DNA of 58,035 bases from Candidatus Lactobacillus pullistercoris (GTDB taxonomy: Bacteria; Bacillota; Bacilli; Lactobacillales; Lactobacillaceae): assembly GCA_018883635.1 (NCBI GenBank), contig JAHLFT010000086.1, forward strand, positions 1 through 58,035, read 5' to 3'. Below are positions 11,165 through 20,376 of this stretch, piece after piece. The position numbers and the translations under genes were made by a program. The number at the start of each line of letters is the position of its first letter. Within the stretch, counting starts at the first letter, position 1. The notes below the pieces were generated by a model. The model was given only the letters and a program-made list of their open reading frames with translations, had not been told where the DNA came from and did no database searches.

Positions 11165-11938
11165 TTGACACATGATCGAATTGTTTCTTTAGATGGTCCG
11201 ATAAACTTTCGCGATCTCGGTGGTTATCGCAATGATAAAGGACAGAGCGTCAAATGGAATAAAATTTATCGCTCGGATTCTCTTAGTTCTTTATCTTATA
11301 AGGACAAAATTAAATTAACTAAGTTACGAATTACAGTTGATTGTGATTTGCGTTCAAGCTATGAAAAGACTTCAGCTCCTGATGACTTATGGGAGCATGT
11401 TAAATATGTAGATGCACCTCTTTATTCAAATGACATTAATGATGATAAATCGAATAATAGGCTGTTTAGATTTATTCATCATCTTCCAGATTTAAAAGAT
11501 AATTTTATTGGTCAAATATATCAGCGAGCAATTTTAAATACGCATAGCCAAGAAGAATTTGCAAAAATTTTTGCGGAATTACTTGAATTGCCTGGTCAAG
11601 AAGGACTAGTTTACCACTGTAGCGCGGGAAAGGATCGAACGGGAATGACCTCAGCTTTGATCCTAATGGCGCTAGGTGTAGACGATGACACGATTGCGCG
11701 CGATTATTTGCTCACCAATACGCTCTATGATTTTGCCTTATCCAGGAATTTTCCTACTACAGATGAAATTTCAGGTATAATTGCCAAGATGAATGTCACT
11801 AAAGGTGAAGGTACCGCTATTCGCGGCATTACGGAAACGATTCGAAGTGGTTGGGGAAGTTTTGATTCCTTCTTCAAAAAAGAATTAGGCTTTACTCAGC
11901 GTGATTTAGATCAGTTCAGAGACATGTATTTGGAATAA
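11165..11938 (+). CDS. Tyrosine/phosphoinositide-type phosphatase (DSP/LipA-like), paralogue 1
   Basis: A 257-residue cysteine phosphatase of the bacterial tyrosine-phosphatase group. The catalytic P-loop HCSAGKDRTG, near residues 156-165, holds the nucleophilic Cys and the invariant Arg; the upstream NFRDLGGYRN and DLRS segments are the typical N-terminal conserved parts of this group, related to Listeria LipA and mycobacterial PtpB. The start is TTG at 11165 with AGAGGTG seven bases upstream. It has a full-length relative at 31802-32593 with HCSEGKDRTG, also starting with TTG. Substrate unknown: phosphotyrosine or phosphoinositide. It lies 49 bases after glpK and 14 before the mgtC pseudogene, so it may be read through from glpK. 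Confidence 0.85.
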   Translation: MTHDRIVSLDGPINFRDLGGYRNDKGQSVKWNKIYRSDSLSSLSYKDKIKLTKLRITVDCDLRSSYEKTSAPDDLWEHVKYVDAPLYSNDINDDKSNNRLFRFIHHLPDLKDNFIGQIYQRAILNTHSQEEFAKIFAELLELPGQEGLVYHCSAGKDRTGMTSALILMALGVDDDTIARDYLLTNTLYDFALSRNFPTTDEISGIIAKMNVTKGEGTAIRGITETIRSGWGSFDSFFKKELGFTQRDLDQFRDMYLE

Positions 11939-11952
11939 TTGAGGGATTAAAA

Positions 11953-12660
11953 ATGACGCTGAGTTTAAATGAAATTGTAATACGCTTAGTTCTAGCTACT
12001 TTAATCGCAGGAATTATTGGCTGGAATCGTGAAGAACGAAATCGTCCTGCAGGAATTAGAACACATATTTTAGTGTGTTTGGGTGCTTGTTTATTAGGTT
12101 TAACCCAATAAGTTATCTGTGTTCAAGTGCTAAAAACTGCCATAGCATATCCAAAACTGATTGGGACGGTAACAACGGATCTGGCTCGTTTAATTGCCCA
12201 GATTGTTAGTGGAATCGGATTCTTAGGTGCTGGCACAATCGTTATTAGGCGTCATTTCGTTACCGATCTGACAACAGCCGCTTCTTTATGGGTTACAGCG
12301 GGCCTGGGAATTGCGATCGGAATGGGATACTACCAAATTGCTTTAACTAGTAGTGTCTAGGTAATTGCCGTATTAGTTTTATTAAATCGCTTTTTAAAGA
12401 GAAAACGGGTTCGGCAGATTGAGGTCAAATATTTTGAACGTAAAAAGACAATTTCGTTCTTACGCCAATATTTTGCCGATCATAATATTAAGATTTTGAA
12501 TTATGACTTTCATATTAATAAGGATGATATGGACGGAGACGATCGGATTTATACCACAATTTATACGGTTAAAATTCCAAAAGATGAAAATTACGATCAA
12601 ATACTAGCCCAGATTTCGGCTAACAGTGATATTGTTCAAATTAATTTAGTTACTTATTAA
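11953..12660 (+). pseudogene. MgtC/SapB family protein, broken by two in-frame stop codons
   Basis: One continuous reading frame from 11953 to the TAA at 12658-12660 encodes an MgtC/SapB-family membrane protein, interrupted only by TAA at 12109-12111 and TAG at 12358-12360, with no frameshift. Diagnostic parts are RPAGIRTHILVCLGAC, GIGFLGAGTIV, and LTTAASLWVTAGLGIAIG, followed by a hydrophilic ACT-like C-terminal domain. MgtC proteins modulate membrane ATPases and magnesium/phosphate homeostasis. The middle fragment lacks its own ribosome site, so it is unlikely to be translated. Two point mutations in an otherwise clean frame suggest recent loss. Confidence 0.85.
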
Positions 12661-12685
12661 AAAGTTGTTTTAAGGTAGGAGAAAA

Positions 12686-13204
12686 ATGGCAGAAATAAAA
12701 ATTGTCCAAGGCGATATTACAAAAATGAAGGCAGATGCAATTGTAAATGCCGCTAATAAATCTTTATTAGGTGGTGGCGGTGTTGATGGTGCGATTCATG
12801 CAGCCGCTGGTCCAGAATTATTAGAGGAATGCCGGGCATTACATGGCTGTGAAACTGGTGAAGCAAAAATTACAAAGGGCTATAATTTGCCAGCTAAATA
12901 TATTATTCATACGGTAGGACCAATTTATCGTTTTCATGATCAAGCGGAAAATAAAAGACTATTGTCGAATTGTTACAACAATAGTCTTAATTTAGCTAAA
13001 AAGTATGATTTACATAGCATTATTTTTTCATCAATTTCAACTGGAGTATATGCTTATCCTGCTGAGCAAGCTGCTGAAGTTGCGTTTTCAACTGCTAAAA
13101 AATGGTTACTAGATCATCCTGATTATGAAATGGAAATCACCATGTGTGCGTTTGACCATCAAATGTACCGAATTTTTACTCAAGAACTCGCCAAAATAAA
13201 TTAA
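12686..13204 (+). CDS. Macro domain protein (ADP-ribose / O-acetyl-ADP-ribose hydrolase type)
   Basis: The 172-residue protein is a single macro domain of the YmdB/MacroD type. It has VQGDITKMKADAIVNAAN at the N-terminus, the loop LLGGGGVDGAIHAAAG that contacts the distal ribose, and SISTGVYAYP for the phosphate. MacroD-type enzymes remove ADP-ribose from acidic residues or deacetylate O-acetyl-ADP-ribose. TAGGAGA lies at the right distance from the ATG. No sirtuin or ADP-ribosyltransferase lies beside it, so a zinc-dependent sirtuin-linked system is not indicated. Its 3' end overlaps the convergent MFS gene by four bases. Confidence 0.9.
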   Translation: MAEIKIVQGDITKMKADAIVNAANKSLLGGGGVDGAIHAAAGPELLEECRALHGCETGEAKITKGYNLPAKYIIHTVGPIYRFHDQAENKRLLSNCYNNSLNLAKKYDLHSIIFSSISTGVYAYPAEQAAEVAFSTAKKWLLDHPDYEMEITMCAFDHQMYRIFTQELAKIN

Positions 13205-14445
13205 TGACGATAGCTTTTACCCCAAGCAAAAATAACTACTAAGATAAAGTTTAGTAAAAGTGTGAAACCAGTGATCCAGAAAACAGTGGCATAGTTTGAA
13301 AGTCCGGAAATCATTGAACCCATTAAGGAGCCGAGAACTGAGCCGACTGCTTGGAAAGACTGGTTATATGAAAAAATTCTTCCGAAACTTTCTGCAGGAG
13401 TATTGAGCGTCAAAACAGTTTGGGCTGCAGGCAGCATCCCTGCACTTGCGATTCCTAAGAAAAACCGTAAAACGGCAAGAACCCAAGGATTATTGGTTAA
13501 AGCCATTGGCACAAAGAGGACAAAACCGATTACTAAGCCGAAACGTAAGACTCGCAGAGGGCCAATTTCGTCCATTTTGTGGCCAATCTTTGAAGCAGCA
13601 ATTAGTGTTCCCAGACCAGGTGTAGCGGCCACGATTCCGGCGACAAAGGCCATATCGCGGCTGCCAGGCATCATTGATTTGACATATAATGATACGATTG
13701 GATCAATTGACATAGTCGAAGATTGAACCAGCATGGTTGTCACAAACATTAAAATAATTAATTTAACGCTTGGCAAGCTCTTCATAATTTGACCAATTGG
13801 CTTCATCTTTTCTCGAGAAATCGGCGTGAAGTCTTCGTGAACTAAAAATGAAGTTCCGATAAAGACGATAAACATTAATACACCGGTAATATAGAAAGGA
13901 ATTCGATAGCCCCAGGCACCACCTAATAAATTACCGAAAAAGCTTGATAAAATACCTCCAAGTAATGGGCCAACTAAGTTACCGGCGGTACCAGCTGTCA
14001 TCATTTGACTCATTACCCAGCCACTACGATTATGCGGTGTTTCACCCGCAATAAGTGCGGTGGCATTATTAATATAACCAGAAAACGAACCCTGAATAAA
14101 GCGCATAATGACGATATAGATAGCGTTCGGTGCAAAACCAGTCAGAGTAATTGTTAAAGCCATTACCCCAGAGGCCCGCAAACACATCAATTTTCTTCCT
14201 TTGCGGTCAGCTAGACTACCCCAATAGGGTGAAACAATTGCTTGGGCAATAAAGGTCATTGCGAAAGCTAAACCTGAATAAAGGTTAATTTCAAATTTAC
14301 TATAATTGCCTAGATCGGAAATAAACAATGAGATGAACGGCATCGTCATTGAATACCCCATTCCTGTGATAAAACAACCTAGCCACAAGGTATAAAATGC
14401 CATATGCCATCCAGCTGGGAATTTATCTCTCCCTTTTTGATTCAA
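13201..14445 (-). CDS. MFS multidrug-type efflux transporter
   Basis: A major facilitator superfamily protein with twelve predicted membrane segments in two halves. The loop after helix 2 reads GSLADRKGRK, the MFS motif A, and helix 5 has the antiporter-like run AGNLVGPLLGGIL. The pattern resembles Gram-positive drug exporters of the PmrA/LmrP/NorA class, but the substrate is unknown. Start choice: in-frame ATGs at 14505, 14481 and 14454 lack proper ribosome sites, while a TTG at 14445 has AAAGAGA nine bases upstream, so I use that (414 residues). It converges on, and overlaps by four bases, the macro-domain gene. Confidence 0.82.
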   Translation of the reverse strand: MNQKGRDKFPAGWHMAFYTLWLGCFITGMGYSMTMPFISLFISDLGNYSKFEINLYSGLAFAMTFIAQAIVSPYWGSLADRKGRKLMCLRASGVMALTITLTGFAPNAIYIVIMRFIQGSFSGYINNATALIAGETPHNRSGWVMSQMMTAGTAGNLVGPLLGGILSSFFGNLLGGAWGYRIPFYITGVLMFIVFIGTSFLVHEDFTPISREKMKPIGQIMKSLPSVKLIILMFVTTMLVQSSTMSIDPIVSLYVKSMMPGSRDMAFVAGIVAATPGLGTLIAASKIGHKMDEIGPLRVLRFGLVIGFVLFVPMALTNNPWVLAVLRFFLGIASAGMLPAAQTVLTLNTPAESFGRIFSYNQSFQAVGSVLGSLMGSMISGLSNYATVFWITGFTLLLNFILVVIFAWGKSYRH

Positions 14446-14580
14446 AAAATACATCTCTTTCAATAATCTTTTGATATTCATTTTAGCACATGAAAATTTA
14501 ACCATAATCTATTAATTCAGTAATTCTTTTTATTAAAATTTTGTGCTAGGATAATGGTTCAGAGAAGGGATGTGTTTTGT

Positions 14581-15558
14581 ATGGCACATATGTCACGCCG
14601 TGAATACCGAATGAAAAAAGAGCACGGTGACCATAATGCAGATGTTGCAAAAAATAAGTATGCGCAGACAAAAGAAAATTATCGGCGAAATTTTGCGGAA
14701 AAGAGAAGTCATCAAATGCAAACAAGTAATTTGATGAATGTTAATAGTCGCCAAGATTATCATCACGTAAAGTTAAATTTTTGGAAAATCTTTTCTGATA
14801 GACCGTATGTGTCAGTTGCTATTTTAGTAATCGCGATCTTTTTGATCATGATTAAGCTGTGGTGGGGCTTAGCTCTTTTAGCAGTTTTAGTAGCGATCGG
14901 AATTTATATCATCGGTCGTAGCCATCACCCTAATCGAGTTTTAAGTATTGAATTTAAGATGAAAGCATCAAGAAAGTTGAGTATGTTGCGGGCATTGCAA
15001 CTAGGTGGATCACTTTTGATGTTTTTATCTACATACATGAAGCAGGTGGTATGTGTAAACTTTACTTCTGCAGGTTCAACCGATAGTTTGCAAATGATCG
15101 AAGGTGTCTTATCTAGTCAAGGTGGTAGTTATGGCCAGCAGGGAACTTATTTCCTTAATCTGTTAAATACTTTGACAGGTAACCAATTGTGGAGCTCATA
15201 TCGTTATGCTACTAATAGCGCACAAATGATGAATTTGCCTTCTGGCCGTTGGATTATTATTTGGACTTTTATTTTAATGCTTGCACCAGCTTTTTGTGTG
15301 TTAGCTCAATTGTTTAAAGAACCATATGCTAGAAATGCGACTTTAGTTGCTTCGATTATTTCGATGGTCAGTTTTATCATGACGCCGCATTTAATGAAAA
15401 AATGGATAGTTGCTTATGCAATGGAAAACAATATGACTAGAGCTGCGGCAACAAATGCAATTACGATTGGCCCAATGGCTTATGTTGCAATTGCTTGTTC
15501 AATATTAGTAATGGGGATTGCTCTTTATCGCTTTATTAAAAAAGATAATTTTGCATAA
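14581..15558 (+). CDS. Membrane protein with basic cytoplasmic head, unknown function
   Basis: I do not recognise this family. The 325-residue product begins with about 65 residues rich in Lys, Arg, His and Asn, then a hydrophobic pair (about 75-115), a short loop, a hydrophobic segment near residue 140, a roughly 80-residue Ser/Gly/Tyr-rich stretch likely outside the cell, and three more membrane segments to the C-terminus. An ATG at 14554 is in frame, but GAAGGGA at 14563-14569 serves the ATG at 14581. It is followed at once by a strong terminator and reads as a single-gene unit. Confidence 0.65.
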   Translation: MAHMSRREYRMKKEHGDHNADVAKNKYAQTKENYRRNFAEKRSHQMQTSNLMNVNSRQDYHHVKLNFWKIFSDRPYVSVAILVIAIFLIMIKLWWGLALLAVLVAIGIYIIGRSHHPNRVLSIEFKMKASRKLSMLRALQLGGSLLMFLSTYMKQVVCVNFTSAGSTDSLQMIEGVLSSQGGSYGQQGTYFLNLLNTLTGNQLWSSYRYATNSAQMMNLPSGRWIIIWTFILMLAPAFCVLAQLFKEPYARNATLVASIISMVSFIMTPHLMKKWIVAYAMENNMTRAAATNAITIGPMAYVAIACSILVMGIALYRFIKKDNFA

Positions 15559-15598
15559 AAAATACAGCTGGATCAATGTTCCAGCTGTATTTTTTTGC
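15557..15598. terminator. Bidirectional intrinsic terminator
   Basis: AATACAGCTGG / CCAGCTGTATT with a nine-base loop and T-run, between the unknown membrane protein and the convergent Apf-like gene. Confidence 0.85.
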
Positions 15599-15620
15599 TT
15601 TTTTCAGGAAATATTTAATT

Positions 15621-15995
15621 TTAGTACCAGTGGTGAGCTAACCAAAACTTCTTAGCGTTAACCCATGAACCGTAGCGGCCGTAAACATAGTTATCAGCAA
15701 CTCTTTCTTGGTTCTTCTTTGAGTAGTTACCGTGTAAGTAAGCAATGTTTAATTGGTACTTACCGTAGCAAACACCATTTCTTGCGTGGTAGTTACCACC
15801 AGATTCACGCATAGCGATCCAACGCTTAGCAGCTCTTTCACGCTTTGAAAGCTTTCTTCTTTTAGCAGCTTGTACAGTTTGTGTAGTTGAATTATTAGTA
15901 GTAAAGGTTTGGATTGCTACAACTGCCATAAATGCAAGAACTAATGCAGCAAATAATTTAACAAAATTAGATTTAACGTTATTCAAAATATTCAT
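15621..15995 (-). CDS. Secreted Apf-like (aggregation-promoting-factor/lysozyme-fold) protein, short form
   Basis: A 124-residue exported protein: basic N-terminus, hydrophobic core at about residues 11-30, and a likely signal peptidase site after VQAA near residue 43. After a Lys/Arg-rich linker comes a compact domain with RESGGNYHARNG, YGKYQL and RVADNYVYGRYGSW, ending in HHWY. This is the C-terminal domain of the lactobacillar Apf family, which has the fold and catalytic Glu context (ESGG) of transglycosylase/Rpf-like enzymes. Known Apf proteins are about twice as long; this one lacks the long Gln/Ser/Ala-rich middle. It probably binds or trims peptidoglycan. Single-gene unit on the minus strand. 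Confidence 0.8.
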   Translation of the reverse strand: MNILNNVKSNFVKLFAALVLAFMAVVAIQTFTTNNSTTQTVQAAKRRKLSKRERAAKRWIAMRESGGNYHARNGVCYGKYQLNIAYLHGNYSKKNQERVADNYVYGRYGSWVNAKKFWLAHHWY

Positions 15996-16183
15996 TCCCT
16001 AAAAATTTAAAACTTAACTTTTTCTTAATTAACTATGCTTTTATAGTACGAGCTAAATATGACAGTAATGTTACAAAACGACAACGGAGCTCTTACAATC
16101 TATAAATAATGCGTATTTTTGATGGTTTTAGGTGCTTTTTTGGTAAAATTTATAAGTGAATTAAATATTTAGGAGGAATAAAG

Positions 16184-18712
16184 ATGGCAGTTAAACGTTT
16201 TTATGAAACATTTCATCCAGAACATTATGATCTCTACATTGATGTTGATCGGAAAAATAAAACAATTACAGGTACTTCAACTATTACTGGTGAAGCACAA
16301 GAGACTACTGTATTGATCAACCAAAAGTTCATGAAGATTTCATCTGTAAAAGCTGATGGTAAAGATGTTCCATTTACAGTTAGCGATAAAGATGAAGCTA
16401 TTAAAATTGAACTTGGTAAAGCTGGAAAAACAACCATCGCGATTGCTTATAGTGCACCATTAACTGACACGATGATGGGAATTTATCCTTCATACTACGA
16501 ACTCAATGGTGAAAAGAAGCAAATTATTGGTACACAGTTTGAAACCACGTTTGCTCGTCAAGCTTTTCCATCCGTTGATGAACCTGAAGCTAAAGCTACT
16601 TTCAGCTTAGCTCTTAAGTGGGATGAACAACCTGGTGAAATTGCTCTTGCAAATATGCCTGAAGAAAAAGTTGAAAATGGCGTTCACTATTTCAAAGAAA
16701 CTGTTCGCATGTCCAGTTACTTAATTGCTTTTGCCTTTGGTGATTTACAATCTAAAATTACTGAAACCAAAGACGGCGTTAAGGTGGGAGTATTTGCTAC
16801 TAAGGCGCATAAAGCTAAGGAATTAGACTTTGCTCTTGATATCGCTAAACGTGCAATTGAATTTTACGAAGAATTTTATCAAACTAAATACCCATTACCT
16901 CATTCATGGCAATTAGGTTTACCAGACTTCTCAGCTGGTGCCATGGAAAACTGGGGTCTTGTAACTTACCGTGAATCTGCACTTTTACTTGATCCAGATA
17001 ATACTTCACTTGAACAAAAGAAGTATGTCGCAACTGTTGTTACTCATGAACTTGCTCACCAATGGTTCGGTGATCTTGTAACAATGAAGTGGTGGGACAA
17101 CTTATGGCTTAACGAAAGTTTTGCTAACATGATGGAATATCTTTCAGTTGATGCTTTGGAACCTGATTGGCATATTTGGGAAACTTTCCAAACAAGTGAA
17201 GCTCCAGCTGCTCTTAACCGGGATGCAACAGATGGTGTTCAACCTGTTCAAATGGATATTAATAATCCAGCTGATATCGACTCAGCCTTTGATGCTGCAA
17301 TTGTTTATGCTAAAGGCTCAAGAATGTTAGTTATGGTTCGTGCTCTTCTTGGTGATGATGCACTTAGAAAGGGCCTTAAGTATTACTTTGACCATCATAA
17401 GTTTGGTAACGCAACTGGGGATGATTTGTGGAATGCTCTTTCAACAGCTACAGATTTGGATATTGCTAAGATTATGCATACTTGGCTTAAACAACCAGGT
17501 TACCCAGTCGTTAGCGCTAAGATTGATGACAACGGTCATTTGATTTTAAGTCAAAAGCAATTCTTCATCGGTGAAGGTAAAGATGTTGGTAGAACTTGGC
17601 AAATTCCTTTGAATGCTAACTTTGATGCATCAAAGATTATGTCTGAAAAAGAACTTGATTTAGGAAACTACAAGGACTTACGTGCTAAAGCTGGTCATGC
17701 ATTACGCTTAAATGTTGGTAACAGCTCACACTTTATCGTTAAATATGATGACACATTGATGAAAGATATCATGTCAGAACTTAACGATTTAGATCCAATT
17801 GCTAAATTGCAATTACTTCAAGATTTGCGTTTACTTGCTGAAGGTAAGCAAATCTCTTATGCAGAAATTGTGCCATTGCTCGTGAAGTTTGCTGATTCAA
17901 AATCCGCATTAGTAATTACTGCCTTGTACACAACTGCTGCTAAGTTGCGTCAATTTGTTGATCCAGGTTCAGATGCTGAAGAGGACTTGAAGAAGTTTTA
18001 TGACAAGTTATCAGCTGCTCAAGTTGCTCGTCTCGGCTGGATGCCAAAGAAGGGCGAAAATGATGATGATATTCAAATTCGTCCATATGAATTGAGTGCA
18101 AGCATTTATGCTGGAAATGCAGAATCAATTAAGGCGGCTCACAAGCTTTATGAAGAAAATGAAGATGATCTTAATGCTTTGAATGCTGATGTTCGTCCAT
18201 ATGTTTTGATCAGTGAAGTTAAGAACTTTGGTAGTCATAATTTGATGGCTAAGTTAATTAAGGAATATCAAACTACTGCTGATGCTGCTTACAAGGCTGA
18301 TCTTCGTGCAGCTATCACTAAGACAATTGATCCAGTTGAAATTAACAAGGTAATTAGCTACTTTGAAAATTCAGATGTAATTAAGCCACAAGATTTGCGT
18401 GGTTGGTTTGCTGGAATTTTAGCTAACCACAAAGGTGAACAAGCAGCTTGGGATTGGATCAGAGAAGACTGGGATTGGCTTGACAAGACTGTTGGTGGTG
18501 ACATGGAATTTGCTACTTACGTTCAAGTTATTTCTAGAGTCTTTAGAACTGAAGCAAGATTAAAGGAATTCAAAGAATTCTTTGAACCAAAACTTAACGT
18601 TCAATTATTAAACCGTGAAATTAAGATGGATACTAAAGTAATTGAAACTAGAGTTGAACTTATTAAAGATGAGCAAGATGCTGTCAACAAGGCAGTTAAA
18701 GCCGCTTTATAA
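16184..18712 (+). CDS. pepN: Aminopeptidase N (M1 zinc metallopeptidase)
   Basis: PepN is the general aminopeptidase of lactobacilli, removing N-terminal residues from casein- or host-derived peptides in the cytosol. The 842-residue protein is the usual length. It carries the substrate motif GAMENWG, the zinc site HELAH (His288, Glu289, His292) with the third ligand Glu about 19 residues later in LNESFAN, and the C-terminal ERAP1-like helical domain. AGGAGGAAT precedes the start. It is bracketed by a terminator downstream and lies next to dtpT, the di/tripeptide permease, which together make a peptide-use locus, though each has its own transcription signals. Confidence 0.97.
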   Translation: MAVKRFYETFHPEHYDLYIDVDRKNKTITGTSTITGEAQETTVLINQKFMKISSVKADGKDVPFTVSDKDEAIKIELGKAGKTTIAIAYSAPLTDTMMGIYPSYYELNGEKKQIIGTQFETTFARQAFPSVDEPEAKATFSLALKWDEQPGEIALANMPEEKVENGVHYFKETVRMSSYLIAFAFGDLQSKITETKDGVKVGVFATKAHKAKELDFALDIAKRAIEFYEEFYQTKYPLPHSWQLGLPDFSAGAMENWGLVTYRESALLLDPDNTSLEQKKYVATVVTHELAHQWFGDLVTMKWWDNLWLNESFANMMEYLSVDALEPDWHIWETFQTSEAPAALNRDATDGVQPVQMDINNPADIDSAFDAAIVYAKGSRMLVMVRALLGDDALRKGLKYYFDHHKFGNATGDDLWNALSTATDLDIAKIMHTWLKQPGYPVVSAKIDDNGHLILSQKQFFIGEGKDVGRTWQIPLNANFDASKIMSEKELDLGNYKDLRAKAGHALRLNVGNSSHFIVKYDDTLMKDIMSELNDLDPIAKLQLLQDLRLLAEGKQISYAEIVPLLVKFADSKSALVITALYTTAAKLRQFVDPGSDAEEDLKKFYDKLSAAQVARLGWMPKKGENDDDIQIRPYELSASIYAGNAESIKAAHKLYEENEDDLNALNADVRPYVLISEVKNFGSHNLMAKLIKEYQTTADAAYKADLRAAITKTIDPVEINKVISYFENSDVIKPQDLRGWFAGILANHKGEQAAWDWIREDWDWLDKTVGGDMEFATYVQVISRVFRTEARLKEFKEFFEPKLNVQLLNREIKMDTKVIETRVELIKDEQDAVNKAVKAAL

Positions 18713-18732
18713 TCAGTAAAGTCAAATAAATC

Positions 18733-18772
18733 AAAAAGGATACTATATTTACGTATAGTATTCTTTTTTTTG
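18733..18772 (+). terminator. Intrinsic terminator of pepN
   Basis: AAAAAGGATACTATA, a short loop, TATAGTATTCTTTTTTTT, starting about 20 bases after the pepN stop. Confidence 0.85.
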
Positions 18773-18842
18773 ACGTCCAGCTTTGTGAACCTGTATAATT
18801 ATTTAATATATTGACTTTTTGTAAGGGAGTTTAAATTTTTTT

Positions 18843-20336
18843 ATGAATAAAAATAATGCAGATACAGCCTTTTTTGGTCAACCAAAAGGGTTATCTACAC
18901 TGTTCTTTACTGAAATGTGGGAACGTTTCAGTTATTACGGAATGAGAGCGATTCTGCTCTTTTATATGTACTATGCAATTTCTAAAGGTGGATTAGGAAT
19001 GAGCCAGGTAACTGCGGCATCAATTATGTCGATTTATGGTTCCCTAGTTTATTTATCTACTTTAGTTGGTGGTTGGCTTTCTGACCGTGTCTGGGGTTCA
19101 AGAAAAACTGTCTTTTATGGCGGTGTACTAATCATGCTCGGTCATATCGTCTTAGCTTTACCAGCTGGTGAGACTGCTTTGTATATTTCGATTGCGTTAA
19201 TTGTTGTCGGAACTGGTTTACTTAAGCCAAATGTTTCTGATATGGTTGGTGGCTTATATGATCTAGAAGATCGAAGAAGAGAAGCTGGATTTAGTATTTT
19301 TGTTTTTGGGATTAATTTAGGATCATTTTTAGCTCCGTGGTTAGTACCTTGGGCAGCTCAAGTCTTTGGCTTCCATATCTTTGGCAATGAAATGAACTTC
19401 CATGCTGGTTTTTCACTTGCCGCAATCGGAATGTTCTTCGGTTTAGTGCAATATGTTTTAGGTGGTAAAAAATACTTATCAACTAATAGCTTGACACCTA
19501 GTGATCCAATCGATAAAGGTGATCTCTTAAATATTATTAAGTGGGTAGTTATTGGAGTTGTAGTAATTGCCTTTGTGCTTGGCATAATGGCTTCAGTTGG
19601 ACAATTAAATGTCGATAATGTGATTACGCTATTAACGATTTTAGCTATTGCTTTGCCAATTTATTACTTTGTAGCGATGCTTCGCAGTTCTAAAGTTGAT
19701 AAAGTTGAGCGCTCAAGGGTAAAGGCATATATTCCATTATTCTTTGCTGCCGCAATTTTCTGGGGAATTGAAGAATCAGGTTCAGTTGTTTTAGCCATCT
19801 TCGCTGCTCAAAGAACAGTTCTTCATATTGGTAGTTGGCACTTTGCTGCAGCTAACTTCCAGTCATTAAATCCATTATTTATTATGATTTTGACGCCAGT
19901 CTTTGTTGCATTATGGGATAAGTGGAAAAAACAGCCAAGTGCACCAGAAAAATTTGCAACAGGGCTCGTCTTTGCCGGCCTTTCATACATGTGGATGGCT
20001 TTACCAGGAATTCTTTTTGGAACTAGCGGTAGAGTTAGTCCATTCTGGCTTGTCGGCTCATGGTTCTTAGTTGAAATTGCGGAAATGTTAATTTCTCCAA
20101 TTGGTTTGTCAATTACGACTAAATTAGCTCCAAATGCTTTTAGATCACAAATGATGAGTATGTGGTTTATGGCGGATGCAACTGGACAAGCTATTAATGC
20201 CCAAATCGTTAAATTTTATTCAACTGGAACGGAAGTACAATACTTCATGGCAGTTGGAGTTGTTAGTGTTGTCTTTGCAATCATCATGTTCTTCTTGGTT
20301 AAGAAGATTAATATCTTGATGGAAGGCGTAAAATAG
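18843..20336 (+). CDS. dtpT: Di-/tripeptide proton symporter (POT family)
   Basis: DtpT imports di- and tripeptides with protons. The 497-residue protein has the POT signature near the N-terminus, [10 protein letters not shown] (the ExxERFxYYG proton-coupling motif), the long PTR2 segment [17 protein letters not shown], and about 14 hydrophobic segments. Its length matches lactococcal/lactobacillar DtpT. AAGGGAG lies about 12 bases before the ATG, slightly far but acceptable. It sits between pepN and a terminator shared with the convergent L,D-transpeptidase. Confidence 0.93.
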   Translation: MNKNNADTAFFGQPKGLSTLFFTEMWERFSYYGMRAILLFYMYYAISKGGLGMSQVTAASIMSIYGSLVYLSTLVGGWLSDRVWGSRKTVFYGGVLIMLGHIVLALPAGETALYISIALIVVGTGLLKPNVSDMVGGLYDLEDRRREAGFSIFVFGINLGSFLAPWLVPWAAQVFGFHIFGNEMNFHAGFSLAAIGMFFGLVQYVLGGKKYLSTNSLTPSDPIDKGDLLNIIKWVVIGVVVIAFVLGIMASVGQLNVDNVITLLTILAIALPIYYFVAMLRSSKVDKVERSRVKAYIPLFFAAAIFWGIEESGSVVLAIFAAQRTVLHIGSWHFAAANFQSLNPLFIMILTPVFVALWDKWKKQPSAPEKFATGLVFAGLSYMWMALPGILFGTSGRVSPFWLVGSWFLVEIAEMLISPIGLSITTKLAPNAFRSQMMSMWFMADATGQAINAQIVKFYSTGTEVQYFMAVGVVSVVFAIIMFFLVKKINILMEGVK

Positions 20337-20338
20337 GA

Positions 20339-20376
20339 CAAAAAAATAGAGCTCTTTTTGAGCTCTATTTTTTTTG
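20339..20376. terminator. Bidirectional intrinsic terminator
   Basis: AAATAGAGCTC / GAGCTCTATTT around a short T-rich loop, with A- and T-runs on the two sides, between dtpT and the convergent L,D-transpeptidase gene. Confidence 0.9.

Noticed and set aside
12127..12360. Independent 77-codon MgtC-like gene
   Set aside because: It is the middle of one broken reading frame; it lacks a ribosome site and both flanks continue in the same frame.
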